Below are positions 52,542 through 64,000 of a stretch of DNA of 64,000 nt, in pieces. Location of the stretch: contig NC_058501.1 in the NCBI RefSeq assembly GCF_020382885.2, positions 14,047,501 through 14,111,500 on the forward strand, in the 5' to 3' direction. Positions within the stretch are counted from its first letter, which is position 1, and each line of letters begins with the position of its first letter. Source of the DNA: Scatophagus argus. Taxonomy: Eukaryota > Chordata > Actinopteri > Scatophagidae. Under the pieces are notes generated by a model, which worked only from the letters and a program-made list of their open reading frames with translations, made no database searches and had not been told where the DNA came from. A program made the position numbers and the translations under genes.

Positions 52542-55500
52542 CCTTCCACATGGCTAATGTGAGCATGGCTAGCACCAGCAGCCCAAGCAGAATGGCCAGG
52601 ATGATGACCCAGAGTGGAACAGCGAAGGACACATCTGGAGTCCCCCATAACACTGGGGTCCCCATCTGCAGACCACAGAAACATACAGTCAGTGCTGATA
52701 CACGACCTTTTTCTCCTTTAGCACCTGACACGGACTAACACAGTTCTGTTACTGCCCGCATCTCACCGAGGTGGTGTGTTGAGGCAGGATGGAGGGTTGG
52801 ACGCGGTACGGCATGGCTATGACCATGAAGGACACAGTAGAGTTGAGAATGTAGGGGTCGTTACGCCGCTGTAAGACAAATGTAACATTATTATTATCTG
52901 AAATAAATCACATATTTCAATTGTTATTAAAATATTAAGATTAACTTATTTAGTTGTATAATGAAAAAACCAGGAGAAACAATGAAAAATCCTCAAAATC
53001 AAACAAATAACCGAGGGAAAACTTGTGACAGATCAAGACACTGACCTGCAGGAATGTATGAGCCCAGAGTCTCGAGCGGATCTTGACCACCGCGCTCTGC
53101 CTTCGATCCAAGCGGCCAACCACACACATGATCCTCAGACAGGAGATATTGGTGCAGTTCTGCAGAGGAAAGGAGAAGAAACAGAAATCAGAGAAAGTGG
53201 AGAGACGTTAAACACCTGTTAATCACTAATGGACATTTGGTTTGCTGTGTAAATATATGTGAGGCTCACCAAAGTTTTACCGCTATAACTCTGCGGAGCA
53301 GTGACGGTTCTTTTGTGGCGCTGATGAGGCATGCTGGTGTTCTTCAAGAAACCCAGTAACTCAGGTGTGTCCTGGAGAGAGGAAATCTAAGACGGACAAG
53401 GAAAGATAGTTGTCACAATTTGGATAATTTTGCTTTTTTGTTTTTTCAGCAATTCAGCTGGAAATGATTAACATGAAACGAAAAGAAGACCAAACAGAGA
53501 ATTTGAGTCACCTGATTAATATTGTCTCATGTATTTCAGCCAATTCACATTTTATATTTACAGTAAAGTCAGAGCTGAGGTGCCTGTCATACTACAGATA
53601 TAAACTTAAAAAAGTAAAATGGATTTTTTTTAAACAATTGTTGTGTGCTGTGCAGCATGTGTTTGGGTCTTTTGAGGACAGCTATTAGACAGAATATACT
53701 GGTTATCACATATTGGTGTTTTGGTGTGGTCTGTATTGCACATGGGCTTTAATGTAGGCCAGACAGCCAATGAGAAGGAGATGGTGGACCCAAAGACAGA
53801 CCTGAAGAAAGCTTGTGAAGTGAGATTTTAAAGATGTTTTGAAAGATTCAATAGGGCTTCTACCGGTAAGTGAGACAGGCTGAAGCTGTCACTCGCTTTT
53901 TTCAGGTTTACTGATTGATCATTTCGCAATAAAATGTTGAAACGCAAAAACTTATGTCTGCCACAAGTTACAAGAGCCCAAACCTTCAAGTTCCTTCATA
54001 TCAGAAACAATAAAGAACCCAACAGTATCCAGATTACAGCCCAGCCGTGAGACAAATAACTTTAACAATTTGACAATTTTGAAAATAGTTATAAATTCAT
54101 TTTGCAGTTATTGGTGGGACACGGTGTAGGGGAGCTGGAGAAGACAGCATAGCAGAGAAGACAGCATGCATGCGGGGTCAGATGAAAGAAGTGTCTGTTG
54201 ATCTGCAGCGCATCAGTCAGTCTCATCTACACACAGACAGACTGACAGCGACAGGGGAAAAGTAAAAGGGAAAAGAAAAAAAAACCTGACCTCTCAACAG
54301 CCAAATGCTGCGAACCCGACTCATTTTGTTCTCATATATGATTACAGCTTGTAGAGTTTCACTTTTTGACATAATGATGTACTTTTTGCATGTTTTCTTT
54401 TTGAATTACTCTGCAGATGATTCACACATATTGGAAAGCATTCCAGCTCTAATTTCTGATAATAAGCATAATGCTCCATCGCCCTCGTTTTGAGCCAAAC
54501 GGCAGAGGACGTGGAGAACAGCCAGACCATCGGGTACAATTATGTTTTACACAAGCAGGTATAAATAATGGAGAGATGGACGGATGAATCGACTGCTAGC
54601 AGTATAATAAATAAAGGTGTGAAATTGCAGTGTGTCCAGTGGCTTGGAAGTATAAAACAAAGGTAAATTAATAGTAGGCATACTATGAAGCATATTCATG
54701 TCCACTACAGGTAATATGTCCACAGCTACACATTTGAGTCACGAAATTATTGCATATCTGCATGTATAAGCGTGTATATGTTCATATGCTGTCATGTTAC
54801 CTGAAGGCCAAGCGGGTTGAGGCTGGTGTTTGTCCTGCAGCTAATTGGCCCGTCAGTTTGAATCTCCATGGCATACAGCAGGTTCTCATCACGGAAACGA
54901 GAGGGCCAGCCAATCTGGAGCTCAGCCTGCTGAATACTGCTGGGACCAGAGTTATGGAGCTGGAGACAGACGGACGAAACAGAAAAAAGGGAAACAAAGT
55001 TGTCAGTGGTGTGCTCTCTTCTGTATTGTTAGTAGGTCTCAAGTGACTGTGGCTATAATTAGGTTATCATAACTGTGGGATGATGACACAGACCACCTGT
55101 GTTTTGGTGAAGCTAAAGCTAATGCGGCCTTCAGTCGCTGGTGACTGAAATACAAGACAAGTAAAACCTACAGCAACACCTGGCTCATCGTTCCACGTCA
55201 AAATTAAGATAAATGAATTATGAGCTTAAATGAACCATCAATTCAGTAAATCTTCACTTTTTACCTCGACCTGTATTCTCTTCCTCTTTCTTTCTCTCTT
55301 TCTTTCACACATACGCACACACACACACACACATACACACGCACGTACGGTCATTAACACTGAAGCAAGTCATCCAAACAGGACATGATCCTGGTTGCTG
55401 CAGGGCAGGAATTCTGCAAGAGCAAAAACTCCATCCTCTCTAACTAGAAGCAGCTGCCAACTGGGAAAAGCACCGCAAATGAAAATCATTATCAGCTGCA

Positions 55501-58500
55501 GGACAGGCCAGACACCGCTGCACTTGGTTCAATGAAGCAGCCATCCTTTTACAACAAAAAGAAATCACATGTGCCGCACACAGACACACACAAGCACATA
55601 CTGCTATTGTAAACTGTCGCCAGTCTGTCTGCCATCCTCCCTCCTTCTATCTATTTGTCTGTACCTCTGTTTGACCTTGTTTTTCATCTTGGTGTTTATT
55701 ACTCATTACACTGTGTCCAGACTTAAGAAAAATCCCTCCTCCTTCCCTTCCTTGCTGTTCCCTTCTTGCCTTGCTCCCTACTCCCTACTCTGCAACCCTG
55801 CACCCCAAACCTTTCTCCTCTTTTTCCCTCCATCACAGCCATAATTACTCCTGAGTTGGAGACCTTTGATCAGCCAGAGCCCAATTCATTATGGAGCTAC
55901 TGTTTTTACTTTGTGTGTGATGCTGTTTGCTCCACCTTGCTGCAGCCTAATGTACAACTTCCCACACCCATTTCTCTGCTCTTTTCATCTTAATAGTCGA
56001 CCCAAAGACCACCAGCAACAACAAAAACAAAACAACCAAGCCTTCTACTTTTTCATCTCGTCATCTCTCAGCATACCTCCACCTTCCCTTCCTTTCGCAT
56101 ATGATTTAGCTGCTGGTGTGTGGTTCAGTGAAGGGCATGCATTTACCTCATAGATGTGTGTTACTTGTGGCCCCACGTCGTCCTCTTTGACAGGCTTCTC
56201 TTTGGGTTCCCAGCGTGGGAATGGCAGCACCACCTGAGAAGGGTGAGACACCCTGAAGAGAGAAGAAACAGCTTGTTGACACTGATGCATGTGCACACTG
56301 ACTAGGAAGTCCTTTTACATATAACACTGACTGACAGTGTGAATGTTGACTCTTTGTCAGTGTGATCATTCAATTCGTTTTTTTTTACTGTCTGGATGTC
56401 TCTTCTAGGCCTTGTCACCTACACCAAACCACAAGGTTGTATCCTTCCACCATGGCTCAGCAATTGGGCACAGAGTTCTTTGAATGAATTTGAATTTGAA
56501 CTAAAATTTTGTTCTATAAGCACAATAACTTTGAAATAAAAAAACATTTTTGTTGTGGGTAGCCGATTGACTTCAGTCTTACCTCGGAATACATTTATTG
56601 CAGAGACAAACTACTGAATATAGAGTACATATGGGTAGTGAGTAAGACTAAAAAATCTGAACCTACTTTTTAACAGCTACATTATGGAGGGTCTTCAATT
56701 CCATGTCAGCAAAATATACACTCATTTTCTTAGGTGCACGTGTACAATACTGTGATTGAACGGCACAGCTCTGCCAGAAAATTCACCTTTACAAATTCTC
56801 AGACTCTGCTGACATATATGAAAAGGTGGGGTTGAAGTGGACTACGAAAGATGTGTTTACTTCTCATTTATATAAAGGGGAAGTCAGAATATTAGAAACA
56901 CCACCACTGTGACCTCAGTGCCTGTATGACAGTGCCAATAACAACTATGGATCGAATAAGTAATGTAAGTGAATAATGATTCCTCTTTGATTCTAATAAA
57001 GTGACCACTAATTGCACCCGCATTTTACAGAGAAATGAAGCAAAAAACTTTTTTGTACAGTTTTTGGTGAATTCGTATGAACTCTATATAGAAAATACTG
57101 TCAATGATAACAGAAATGCTGGCAGCATTGCAGGGTAAACCTGGATTTTCCTGTTTGGGAAACTGCTGAAAATATGACGACACCATTCTGAAGATTTCAA
57201 GGTAGTCTGACTTCAGTGGGCAAAACTGTTTATGCCCACAGCAGTCTAATCAGATTTGAGTAAACCCAAAAAAAGACAAAATTTAAAATGTCAGATGAAC
57301 ACAGCTGAGTCAGGGCAGCTTCACAGTCCAAACACAGGAACTCGTGTGTCCTCATCTCTCTCACATCCCAGCTCCTCCTCTGTTTGTATGTACAACTGAC
57401 CACACCCAAACAACGCCATGCAACAGTACAAGCTTTGAAGTGCGCGTGTGTGTGTGTGTATCAGTGGGCTTAGGGGCATCCGTGAACATGTCAAACGCTC
57501 ACAAGTCTCCCATGTGCTCATGATTAGTTCAAATTTATTTCTCGAACTGTGTTTTCATGCTGTTTTCCATCTGTATATAAACAGTCTCCACAAATTTAAA
57601 CATCTCAAAATGCTGCTATAATACTCCGCAAACACCAAAAGATTTAGGCTGAAACCAGATCAATTGCATCTTTGTGAAGCAGACACAGCAACAAAGTATT
57701 TTGTCACTGTTTTTCAGAAAGGATGCTACGCTCTCACATGCAAAGATGCTTGACTCACCCGCGTAAATCAAGTTGAGCCATGGCAGCAATGGACAGATTC
57801 AAACTGACCAGGTTACTGTCGGGATTATCTTTGTTGGAGCTGTGGAAAGATTCACAGGGTGTTTAAATAAAATCCAAAGGCATAAAATAAAAACACATTG
57901 ACTGGCTGCATCTGTTTGCAAGCATTTCACAGAAGGCTGTCATTCTATTGGTGTAAATGTAAAGGCTCAGAAAAGCTCATAATAAAACTCAATTTTTATG
58001 CTCAGCTGACTCCAAGAACAATTTCTCTGGCGGCCGGCTTGGCCAACATTTAACTGTCTGTGTCTAGTGATGTGATGAATTGAAAAAAATATAATGGAGC
58101 AAACAGTGAACATGTTGTGTTGAACTTGTTTCTTCTCTGGATTTCCTCTAGGCCATCTGTCTTCTTCTGTGCTCTGAGGTTGGTTTCATCACACCACAGA
58201 CAGCGATGTGATCAGGACAGACACAAAACTTATTTACATGGCTCAGAAGAAAGACAAACAGCTCTTTGTGAGACTGTGTGAGCGCCTGCGTGCTCGTGTG
58301 TGAGGTTGGGGGGGGGGGGTATGCGTGAGAGTTGGTGGGTGTGTCACCTGTGGATCTGTAGCTCAAAGCTGATCTTCGGTCCAGCATCTTCCAGCCTTTG
58401 GACAGAAAACCTCAAACCAACAGACAGCTGGGGACGAGTGTGGAGAAAACGCAAAAAAGAGAGAACATATGAAAAACATGTGACAGTAAAAGAGGAGGAC

Positions 58501-59066
58501 AGCTAGAGAGATGACAGAGGAAAGAAAGACAGAAATAAGACACATCTGTACATCAAAGGCTGCAGCATGTTAGTAAAATCCATGTTAACTACATCCTCTA
58601 CTGTTGTTATATAGACAGAACACGTTTGTGTGTCTGTATGGTGACTAAAGCAGAAATCTAAAATCAGACAAAATCCAGACTACACACACATAAAAGCTAC
58701 AGTTTAGGTTCTTGTCTTTTCCCAGATTAAGTCCCCTGTCCTCCAGACTAACTCAAAACACATGGCGGATTTAGCTCATCATCCACTGTACGACAACTCT
58801 GTGTGTGTAAATGTATGTGTGTAAGTGTATGTGTGTGTGGGGGGAAGACAAAAATGTGTTTACACAGTCACATTGTGAGGACCTGCCTTATTTATGGGGA
58901 CAAAATGCAAGTTCCAACAACATAAATCATTAAATATTAGGGTGAAGACTTGCTTTAAGGTTAGGCTGAGGTCAGGGTTAGGATTAGGCAAGTCATATTT
59001 ATTGTTATGGTTAAGCCTCCAGGCAATGAATGTCTATGTAATGTTCCCAAAAGTGATGGAAACACA

Positions 59067-59102
<36 letters not shown>

Positions 59103-60705
59103 CATGTCATTGCACGACACAGTGTTTGTGCATCTGTAGACGATGTGTATGAGCTCTACTGAAACACAGGTCAACACATGTGGGAAATGACACCGTGCAG
59201 ACTCACACTTCACGAGGTGGGGGTGTGGGTGGGGTGTGGGACTACAAAGTCAGGCCATCTTTACGGGACACATTAGAGAGAGACTGGAGGACATGAGCGA
59301 GACAGAAAGAGATCTAAAGAGACGAACATCAAATGAGTATGAGTCGTTCAGAGAGAGGACGTCACTATCGCCTACCATACTCAGTGTCATAGACAGATGA
59401 GGAGGAGACGGAGGAGGACAGCCCAACAAAAAGTCTAAATAGGTCAGCTGTCTTGTGAATCTCATGCCCAGCTTGAAAGGTGGCTTTTAAAAGTTTGTAG
59501 TTGATCCTTTAGAGACACTAGCAGCTGTGGTAAGCTTCAATTTATGTTGGTTACAATGGATTGTACATTTTCACGGTGGAGAAAAAATCATCAAAACATC
59601 CACAGAAACTTTCTCAGAGCTCTCTTGCAATGTTGTCTTATTCTCTTCCATCCATTTGCATGCTCAGTGTATTCAAATAATTACATTTATGCCGCAGTAT
59701 GGCTAAATATGCTACTTCTGTGTTGGGTTACTGCAGTCCCTGATGCCACAAAACTTTGCCACAAGAAGTGCATTTGGTCACATTTTGGCAAAACAGTGAT
59801 TGTTTCTACAACACGTACGTATAGCATGGATAAGAAAATAATCATCCCTTATGACCCTTTAGAAGTGTGTAGCTGTGTCCGCATCTGCATAGACCCTGTA
59901 CTCTGCCTGGGTTTCCTTATTTTCTTATTATGTTGCTGTGTTCGGGACATTGCTGGGCTTCAGTGATTCTGGAGAAAGACAGCTGATGACAACCAAAAAT
60001 CAGCTATCTCAAAAAACCAAAAAAAAAACAACAAAAAAACAAAACCATCTCTTTCCTGAATCGCTTAGTGGTTACAAACAGCATCCAGCCCCTGCAAGCT
60101 TTAAAGTGTAACTTTTAAAGTTAAACTTGAAATTTAAACACTTAAATGTAGGCTGAAAACAGTGTCACAATGTTAAGAAGAATATTTTTCCAGAATCAAA
60201 ACACTAGCAACGACGTAATATGATACCACAAGATTCCCTCTGAAATCTGATAAATAATTATTTAAATTATTGTCTACCTTTGACTTCAGTATTATCAATC
60301 ATTATTGTCCGCAACCAAAGCTTTGACAAAATATGCTGAATTTTGCCTAATGCAGTTGAAGCTCTTTGAAATTTAATGATGACAAAAAGGCAAAAAGGCA
60401 AAAAAAAACCCCAAAAAAACAACAAAGCATTGAGAGAGATGCAGACAGGCACAGATACTGAAGCCGAAACCAGCTTTCCTTCAGGAATGTACCTCCTGCA
60501 CTGATCACCCTGCTCAGTGAGGCACTACAGCTGTGTCGTGTGGCACAGTGAATGAACTCCGGGGATGAGAGCTCTTTAGTTGCACAATAGAGCCAGAGTC
60601 TGTATGGGGTATGTGGAGGTATGTTCTGCATAAGCTCATGGATTCTTGAACGTCCAACGGGGTGAGGGGAGAGTTAAATATGGGAAACATCTGGATGGCT
60701 GGGGA

Positions 60706-60741
<36 letters not shown>

Positions 60742-62847
60742 CTTGTCCCTTTCTAAAGCCTTGTTTTGCTCTCCTCCCCCAACAGTGAAACATGACCACA
60801 TAATTGATTTATCAGTAGGCCGTGTCACCTCCAGAGCTCAAACGCACCTCTGTACCGGCCTTGACATCTTTAGAAACACCCCACATTCACACTAGCACAT
60901 TAACACACACACACATGATCACATACACACACTGCAGCACATGTGACATTCTTTGTGGTGCACATACATAAACCAGCGTGGTAGAATTTCATGTAGGAAG
61001 GGATGACTCTTTACTTTACAAAGCCTTAGTTTCCTGCATGTGTCAGCTATCCAAGAGCTAAATGGATTATTACACACTGCACACATTCATGCACATGCAC
61101 ACATAAGTCACACTGAGTGTGAAACATCGTCAAGGGAGTCAAAGCGTGTGGAATGAGGGTCAAGGTGATGATCAGTAATCACTGGAAACCATCAATCAGT
61201 GTGAATTAAACGTGAGCAGCAACAGTCGCAGCTTCTTAGCGCGGACACTTGAAAAGGATGTTTTAGTGAAAAGCGTGCATTTGCTTTTCAGCTTTGGTGT
61301 TCAAAAACTCACCTCTGTCCCAGCCACCATTGGGTTTCCAAGGTCACACACCACCATCCTGGACTCATTGACCATCTTGTACTCGCAGCTTGGTTGAGAC
61401 GGGGACTAGAGAGGAGAGGAGCGAAGGAAACGGAGAAAAAAACACAAGTACGGTGAGTGAGATGATGAAGCAAAAGTGGATTAAAGTGACAAATAGGGAG
61501 CACTGAGAGTCAAGAGGGGAGAGAAAAGAACAGAGGAGGGAGGTATGACACCATCAAAGGGGGAAGGGAGCGAGGGACTGAGAAAGAGGACGAGGGAGGG
61601 AAGGGGGAACGCAGGAGAGGAGGAGTGATGAATGCTCTGACAGTAACAACCTCATCAATCAAACAGCCCCATTACACACTCATTAGTGCAGACACGCAGG
61701 CAAACACACACACATACATGCACACACATACTTACATACACGCACACACATACACACACGCACAGCATTTGACCCCATCCATTTCCGTGGTCACTAATGC
61801 AGCTTGTAAATCATAATAGGGGCTTTTGGGCTGTTGCCAGTAAAGCATAGCCTGCTGATAGCCTCGCCTTAATCACTCCAAACAAACACACACCGCAGAG
61901 ACACAACAAGATGTGATGTCGTGCTGTAAGTGCAGCCTCAAAGAGCTCAGCCTCCTCATTTTGTATGTCTGCTTGCTCACATGCACATGCCCCAGTCCTA
62001 AACTGATTTTAGACAAATATAAGTCCAGTGCGTGTCATGTAAGTCAGTGTGTGCTTATTCACCTCGGCGTTGCGCTTCACTCCGATGTAGTCCGCCTCAG
62101 GTGGTACCAGTGTGTGGAGCTCGGTCTCATAAGCTCCCTCTCCTCGGTTCACCGCAGTGATGGTCAACAAGACCAAATTGTCATCTCCAATCACCAGCTC
62201 TGAACGATCCCTGTGTGTGTGTGTGTGTATTTTTTTTTTCAAAGAGAGAACAATATGAAGAGAAAAGAAATGATTTCAGTCATGTAGAGGACACAGGAAA
62301 TAAGACACTCTGCGGCAGTTACTCACAGGTCCTGTGGTTTTTGTTAAATTCAAATTAGAATTTTAAGAAATGGTTCATGCGCATTCTTTTCTGCTGCTTG
62401 GAATGCAATATGCCTGACCCCCACAATAACCCCAGCACTGTGTGTGTGTGTGTGTGCGTGTGATCATGTGCGTCAGTCAGTAAAGGGTGACAGGGTGTTT
62501 GTATTACGCTGCCATGGAGATATCGTACAGCTGGAAACACTACAGAGAGCAGGCTAATTCACATACACACATGCGCACACAAACACCCTCGCAAACCACA
62601 CGGCAAATGGAGCTATAATGTGAGCAACTTCAGCGTAAACTTTGCTCATTGTGTGAGGAATAACAGACATACTTTCTTCCGTTTTGTTGTGTGTGTGTGT
62701 GTGTGCATGTGTGTTTGGCTGTGTGAAGTATTGAGTGTTTACAGGTTGAGGTCGGAGGGCGTGGCCGTGTCACTCTTACATGCTGGCAGAGAGCTGGAGG
62801 TCAGGGATACAAATGTTGTCGTCACCGCAGTCCAGGAGAATGTAGGC
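52326..62847 (-). CDS. itga8: integrin alpha-8, C-terminal twelve coding exons (partial)
   Basis: Exons in transcript order: 62847-62780, 62210-62063, 61405-61313, 58427-58348, 57839-57759, 56252-56147, 54959-54801, 53386-53270, 53159-53046, 52868-52767, 52665-52543 and 52415-52326. Phases agree throughout and give 426 aa. The N-terminal propeller lies beyond the right edge. Integrin alpha-8 pairs with beta-1 and binds RGD ligands such as nephronectin. The visible part is thigh/calf ([62 protein letters not shown]), a furin site RHKR separating heavy and light chains, [11 protein letters not shown], one transmembrane helix ([19 protein letters not shown]), and the tail [10 protein letters not shown]...[13 protein letters not shown] rather than GFFKR, together with [10 protein letters not shown], separates it from alpha-V and alpha-5. 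The 53386 acceptor is preferred over 53371 because it adds ISSLQ, found in the alpha-V relative. Confidence 0.95.
52503..52541 (+). repeat. (GT)n(AT)n microsatellite abutting an itga8 splice donor
   Basis: GT repeats run into AT repeats that end at the exon border at 52543. In the itga8 direction the donor reads GTATATATATAT followed by ACACAC. Confidence 0.9.
58309..58319 (+). repeat. G-run in itga8 intron
   Basis: A run of about ten to eleven G, 30 bases from the exon at 58348-58427. On the transcript strand it is a C-run just inside the downstream intron. Confidence 0.8.
58866..59098 (+). mobile_element. dispersed teleost repeat ending in a (GT)n run
   Basis: ATTGTGAGGACCTGCC, TTATGGGGACAAAATGCAAG, AGGGTGAAGACTTGCTTTAA, GGTTAGG motifs, TTGTTATGGTTAAG and ATGTCTATGTAATGTTCCCA appear in order before a long GT run (59,071-59,098). 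This is the arrangement of a highly repeated fish element recalled from other genomes. It lies in an itga8 intron. Confidence 0.6.
60708..60738 (+). repeat. (CA)n microsatellite
   Basis: About 15 CA units in an itga8 intron. Confidence 0.9.
61705..61765 (+). repeat. imperfect (CA)n repeat
   Basis: CA units mixed with CATA and CGCA variants, in an itga8 intron. Confidence 0.8.
62212..62229 (+). repeat. (TG)n run forming an itga8 splice acceptor
   Basis: On the itga8 strand this is (CA)n ending in CACAG directly at the start of the exon 62210-62063, taking the place of a pyrimidine tract. Confidence 0.85.
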
Positions 62848-63760
62848 CTGAGAGGAAGCGGGGCACAGAGAGGGGGATTGTCAGGAGGAGAGTTTTGACG
62901 AACGCTGGACATCATCACGAAAACTAAAAATAGACAGCAATGTAACAGACCAGGGACACACCAGGATGCAGGTGCTGTAGACATACAGACACGAACACGC
63001 ACACCAGAGATCAGCAGCAGATTAACTTTTGGGTTTTGTTGTGCCCAGCATCAGGCTGAGGTTCGGTTTGGTTATTTTAAAATGTAACTTTGTAATTAAA
63101 AAATGTTCTTTCCTCACTGTCCCTTTAATTGTCTACATCCATAGGTGTTATATGTTGCCATTAAGACATGTAATGTCCAGCATTAGAAAGTACAGCCTGG
63201 GTAAGCTTATGGTTAGCAATGGAAAAATAAGGGAAATACTTGATCAAAGCAAGGCAAAGTGAGGTAAACTGGCCTTGTGTGATGCATGAGCATCCATGAA
63301 CACAGTTGGGTACTGGAATTGAAAATGAAGAAATGGCTCGCTGCAACTCAGTTCTGGAAAAACTTAAAGCTGAACACTTTCTGAAGAGCAGGCAGTGTGT
63401 TTCGTATATTCTTCAAAAGGCTTGGCAAATAAATAGTTTTAAGTTGAGTTTTTGGTGTGCAGCAAGCCCTTTCTTCTTACGCTGCGGTGCAGGTGCTCCT
63501 GATTTTCTTATAGTTAAATTCTGGATTCTAACTTTCTGATCTCTAAAACTTTGCTTGTAAAGTAGGTCAGAGTTTACCAGCCATTTTTGTCTCATCAGTC
63601 CTTTGAAAAGACAAAGTTGAGCTTGATATTAACAGGGAAAGCAGTTTTTTTTATTCTGGGATAAAGCCTCTATTTGTGAAAGAACAACTGAAATATGACA
63701 TCAGGTTGAATTTGGGTTTTATATTTGGCAGTATGTGCCCAGAGTTGGCCTTAATGTAAT
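62848..63760. other. itga8 intron at right side of window
   Basis: No further integrin exon is visible to the right of 62847. The sequence is AT-rich and ends in a dispersed repeat. Confidence 0.5.
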
Positions 63761-64000
63761 CAGGTCAAGTCAGTTTTATTTATTTAGACCAATATGTTTC
63801 ACAAAACACAAATTTTCCTCAAGTGGCTGTAGAAACCGTCCATTATATGGCACCAGCTACCCTCAGACCCTCGATTTGGATAAAGAAAAGCTCCATGAAA
63901 AGAGACTCTTTAACAGGGGAAAAATGGGAGAAACTGCTGGAAGAGCAGGGAAGGATTCTTCTTCCAGTACGGACAAACATGCAGTAGATGTACAACACAG
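63761..64000 (+). mobile_element. dispersed teleost repeat, cut by the window edge
   Basis: GTCAAGTCAGTTTTATTTAT, CACAAAACACAAATTTTCCT, CCCTCAGACCCTCGATTTGG, ATAAAGAAAAGCTCC, CTTTAACAGGGGAAAAATGG and CGGACAAACATGCAGTAGAT appear in order. This resembles a very common fish repeat (GTCAAGTCAATTTTATTTAT ... CTTAGACCCTCG ... CTTTAACAGGGAAAAAA ... GGACGGACAGACGTGCAATAGATG). It probably continues past the edge. Confidence 0.65.

Noticed and set aside
55098-55146. An itga8-strand exon-like piece ([16 protein letters not shown]) with splice-like ends
   Set aside because: The exons on either side (56252-56147 and 54959-54801) already join perfectly in the family order ...THIYE|LHNSGP..., so an extra exon here would interrupt a conserved sequence.
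59544-59966. A 140-codon open frame on the + strand
   Set aside because: It lies inside an itga8 intron on the opposite strand, is cysteine-rich without a family match, and has no splice or promoter support.

Overview
The window is a stretch of vertebrate, almost certainly teleost fish, chromosome. The genes are split into short exons with GT/AG introns and carry AATAAA polyadenylation signals. Dinucleotide microsatellites are frequent, and several fragments resemble dispersed repeats that are abundant in fish genomes. The fatty-acid-binding protein resembles the fish-specific fabp11/fabp4-like type. Family assignments come from translating the exons and comparing them with family sequences known to me; no database was searched.

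Layout, left to right. (1) Uridine phosphorylase (+), seven coding exons, 2113-4908, complete at 311 aa. (2) Stathmin-2/SCG10 (+), five coding exons, 6442-9156, complete at 179 aa. (3) hey1 (-), five exons, 13521-12044, complete at 311 aa, convergent with stathmin-2. (4) About 9 kb without a recognised gene, holding one LINE-like fragment and one unexplained coding-like block at 15007-15196 (-). (5) fabp11a/fabp4-like (+), four exons, 22928-23686, 134 aa. (6) fam8a1 (+), five exons, 25710-27614, 327 aa, RDD family. (7) About 15 kb of non-coding sequence that probably holds the ataxin-1 promoter, its 5' leader exons and introns. (8) atxn1 (+), two coding exons, 43096-46050, 830 aa, with a roughly 3.7 kb 3' UTR ending near 49,730. 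(9) The last twelve coding exons of integrin alpha-8 (-), 62847-52326; the gene continues beyond the right edge.

The genes do not form a pathway. stathmin-2, hey1 and the FABP correspond to neighbours on human 8q21. fam8a1 and atxn1 correspond to 6p22, and itga8 to 10p13, so the window joins three blocks that are separate in mammals.

I found no clear new biological system. The best leads are regulatory. Two perfect CTCF core motifs point toward each other around hey1. An RFX X-box lies between CCAAT elements in the FABP promoter. A perfect CRE-like inverted repeat lies upstream of uridine phosphorylase. The atxn1 3' UTR has seed matches to miR-101, miR-130 and miR-19 plus a Pumilio element, all regulators known for mammalian ATXN1. 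A short upstream ORF lies just before the ataxin-1 start. Two itga8 splice sites are built from microsatellite sequence.
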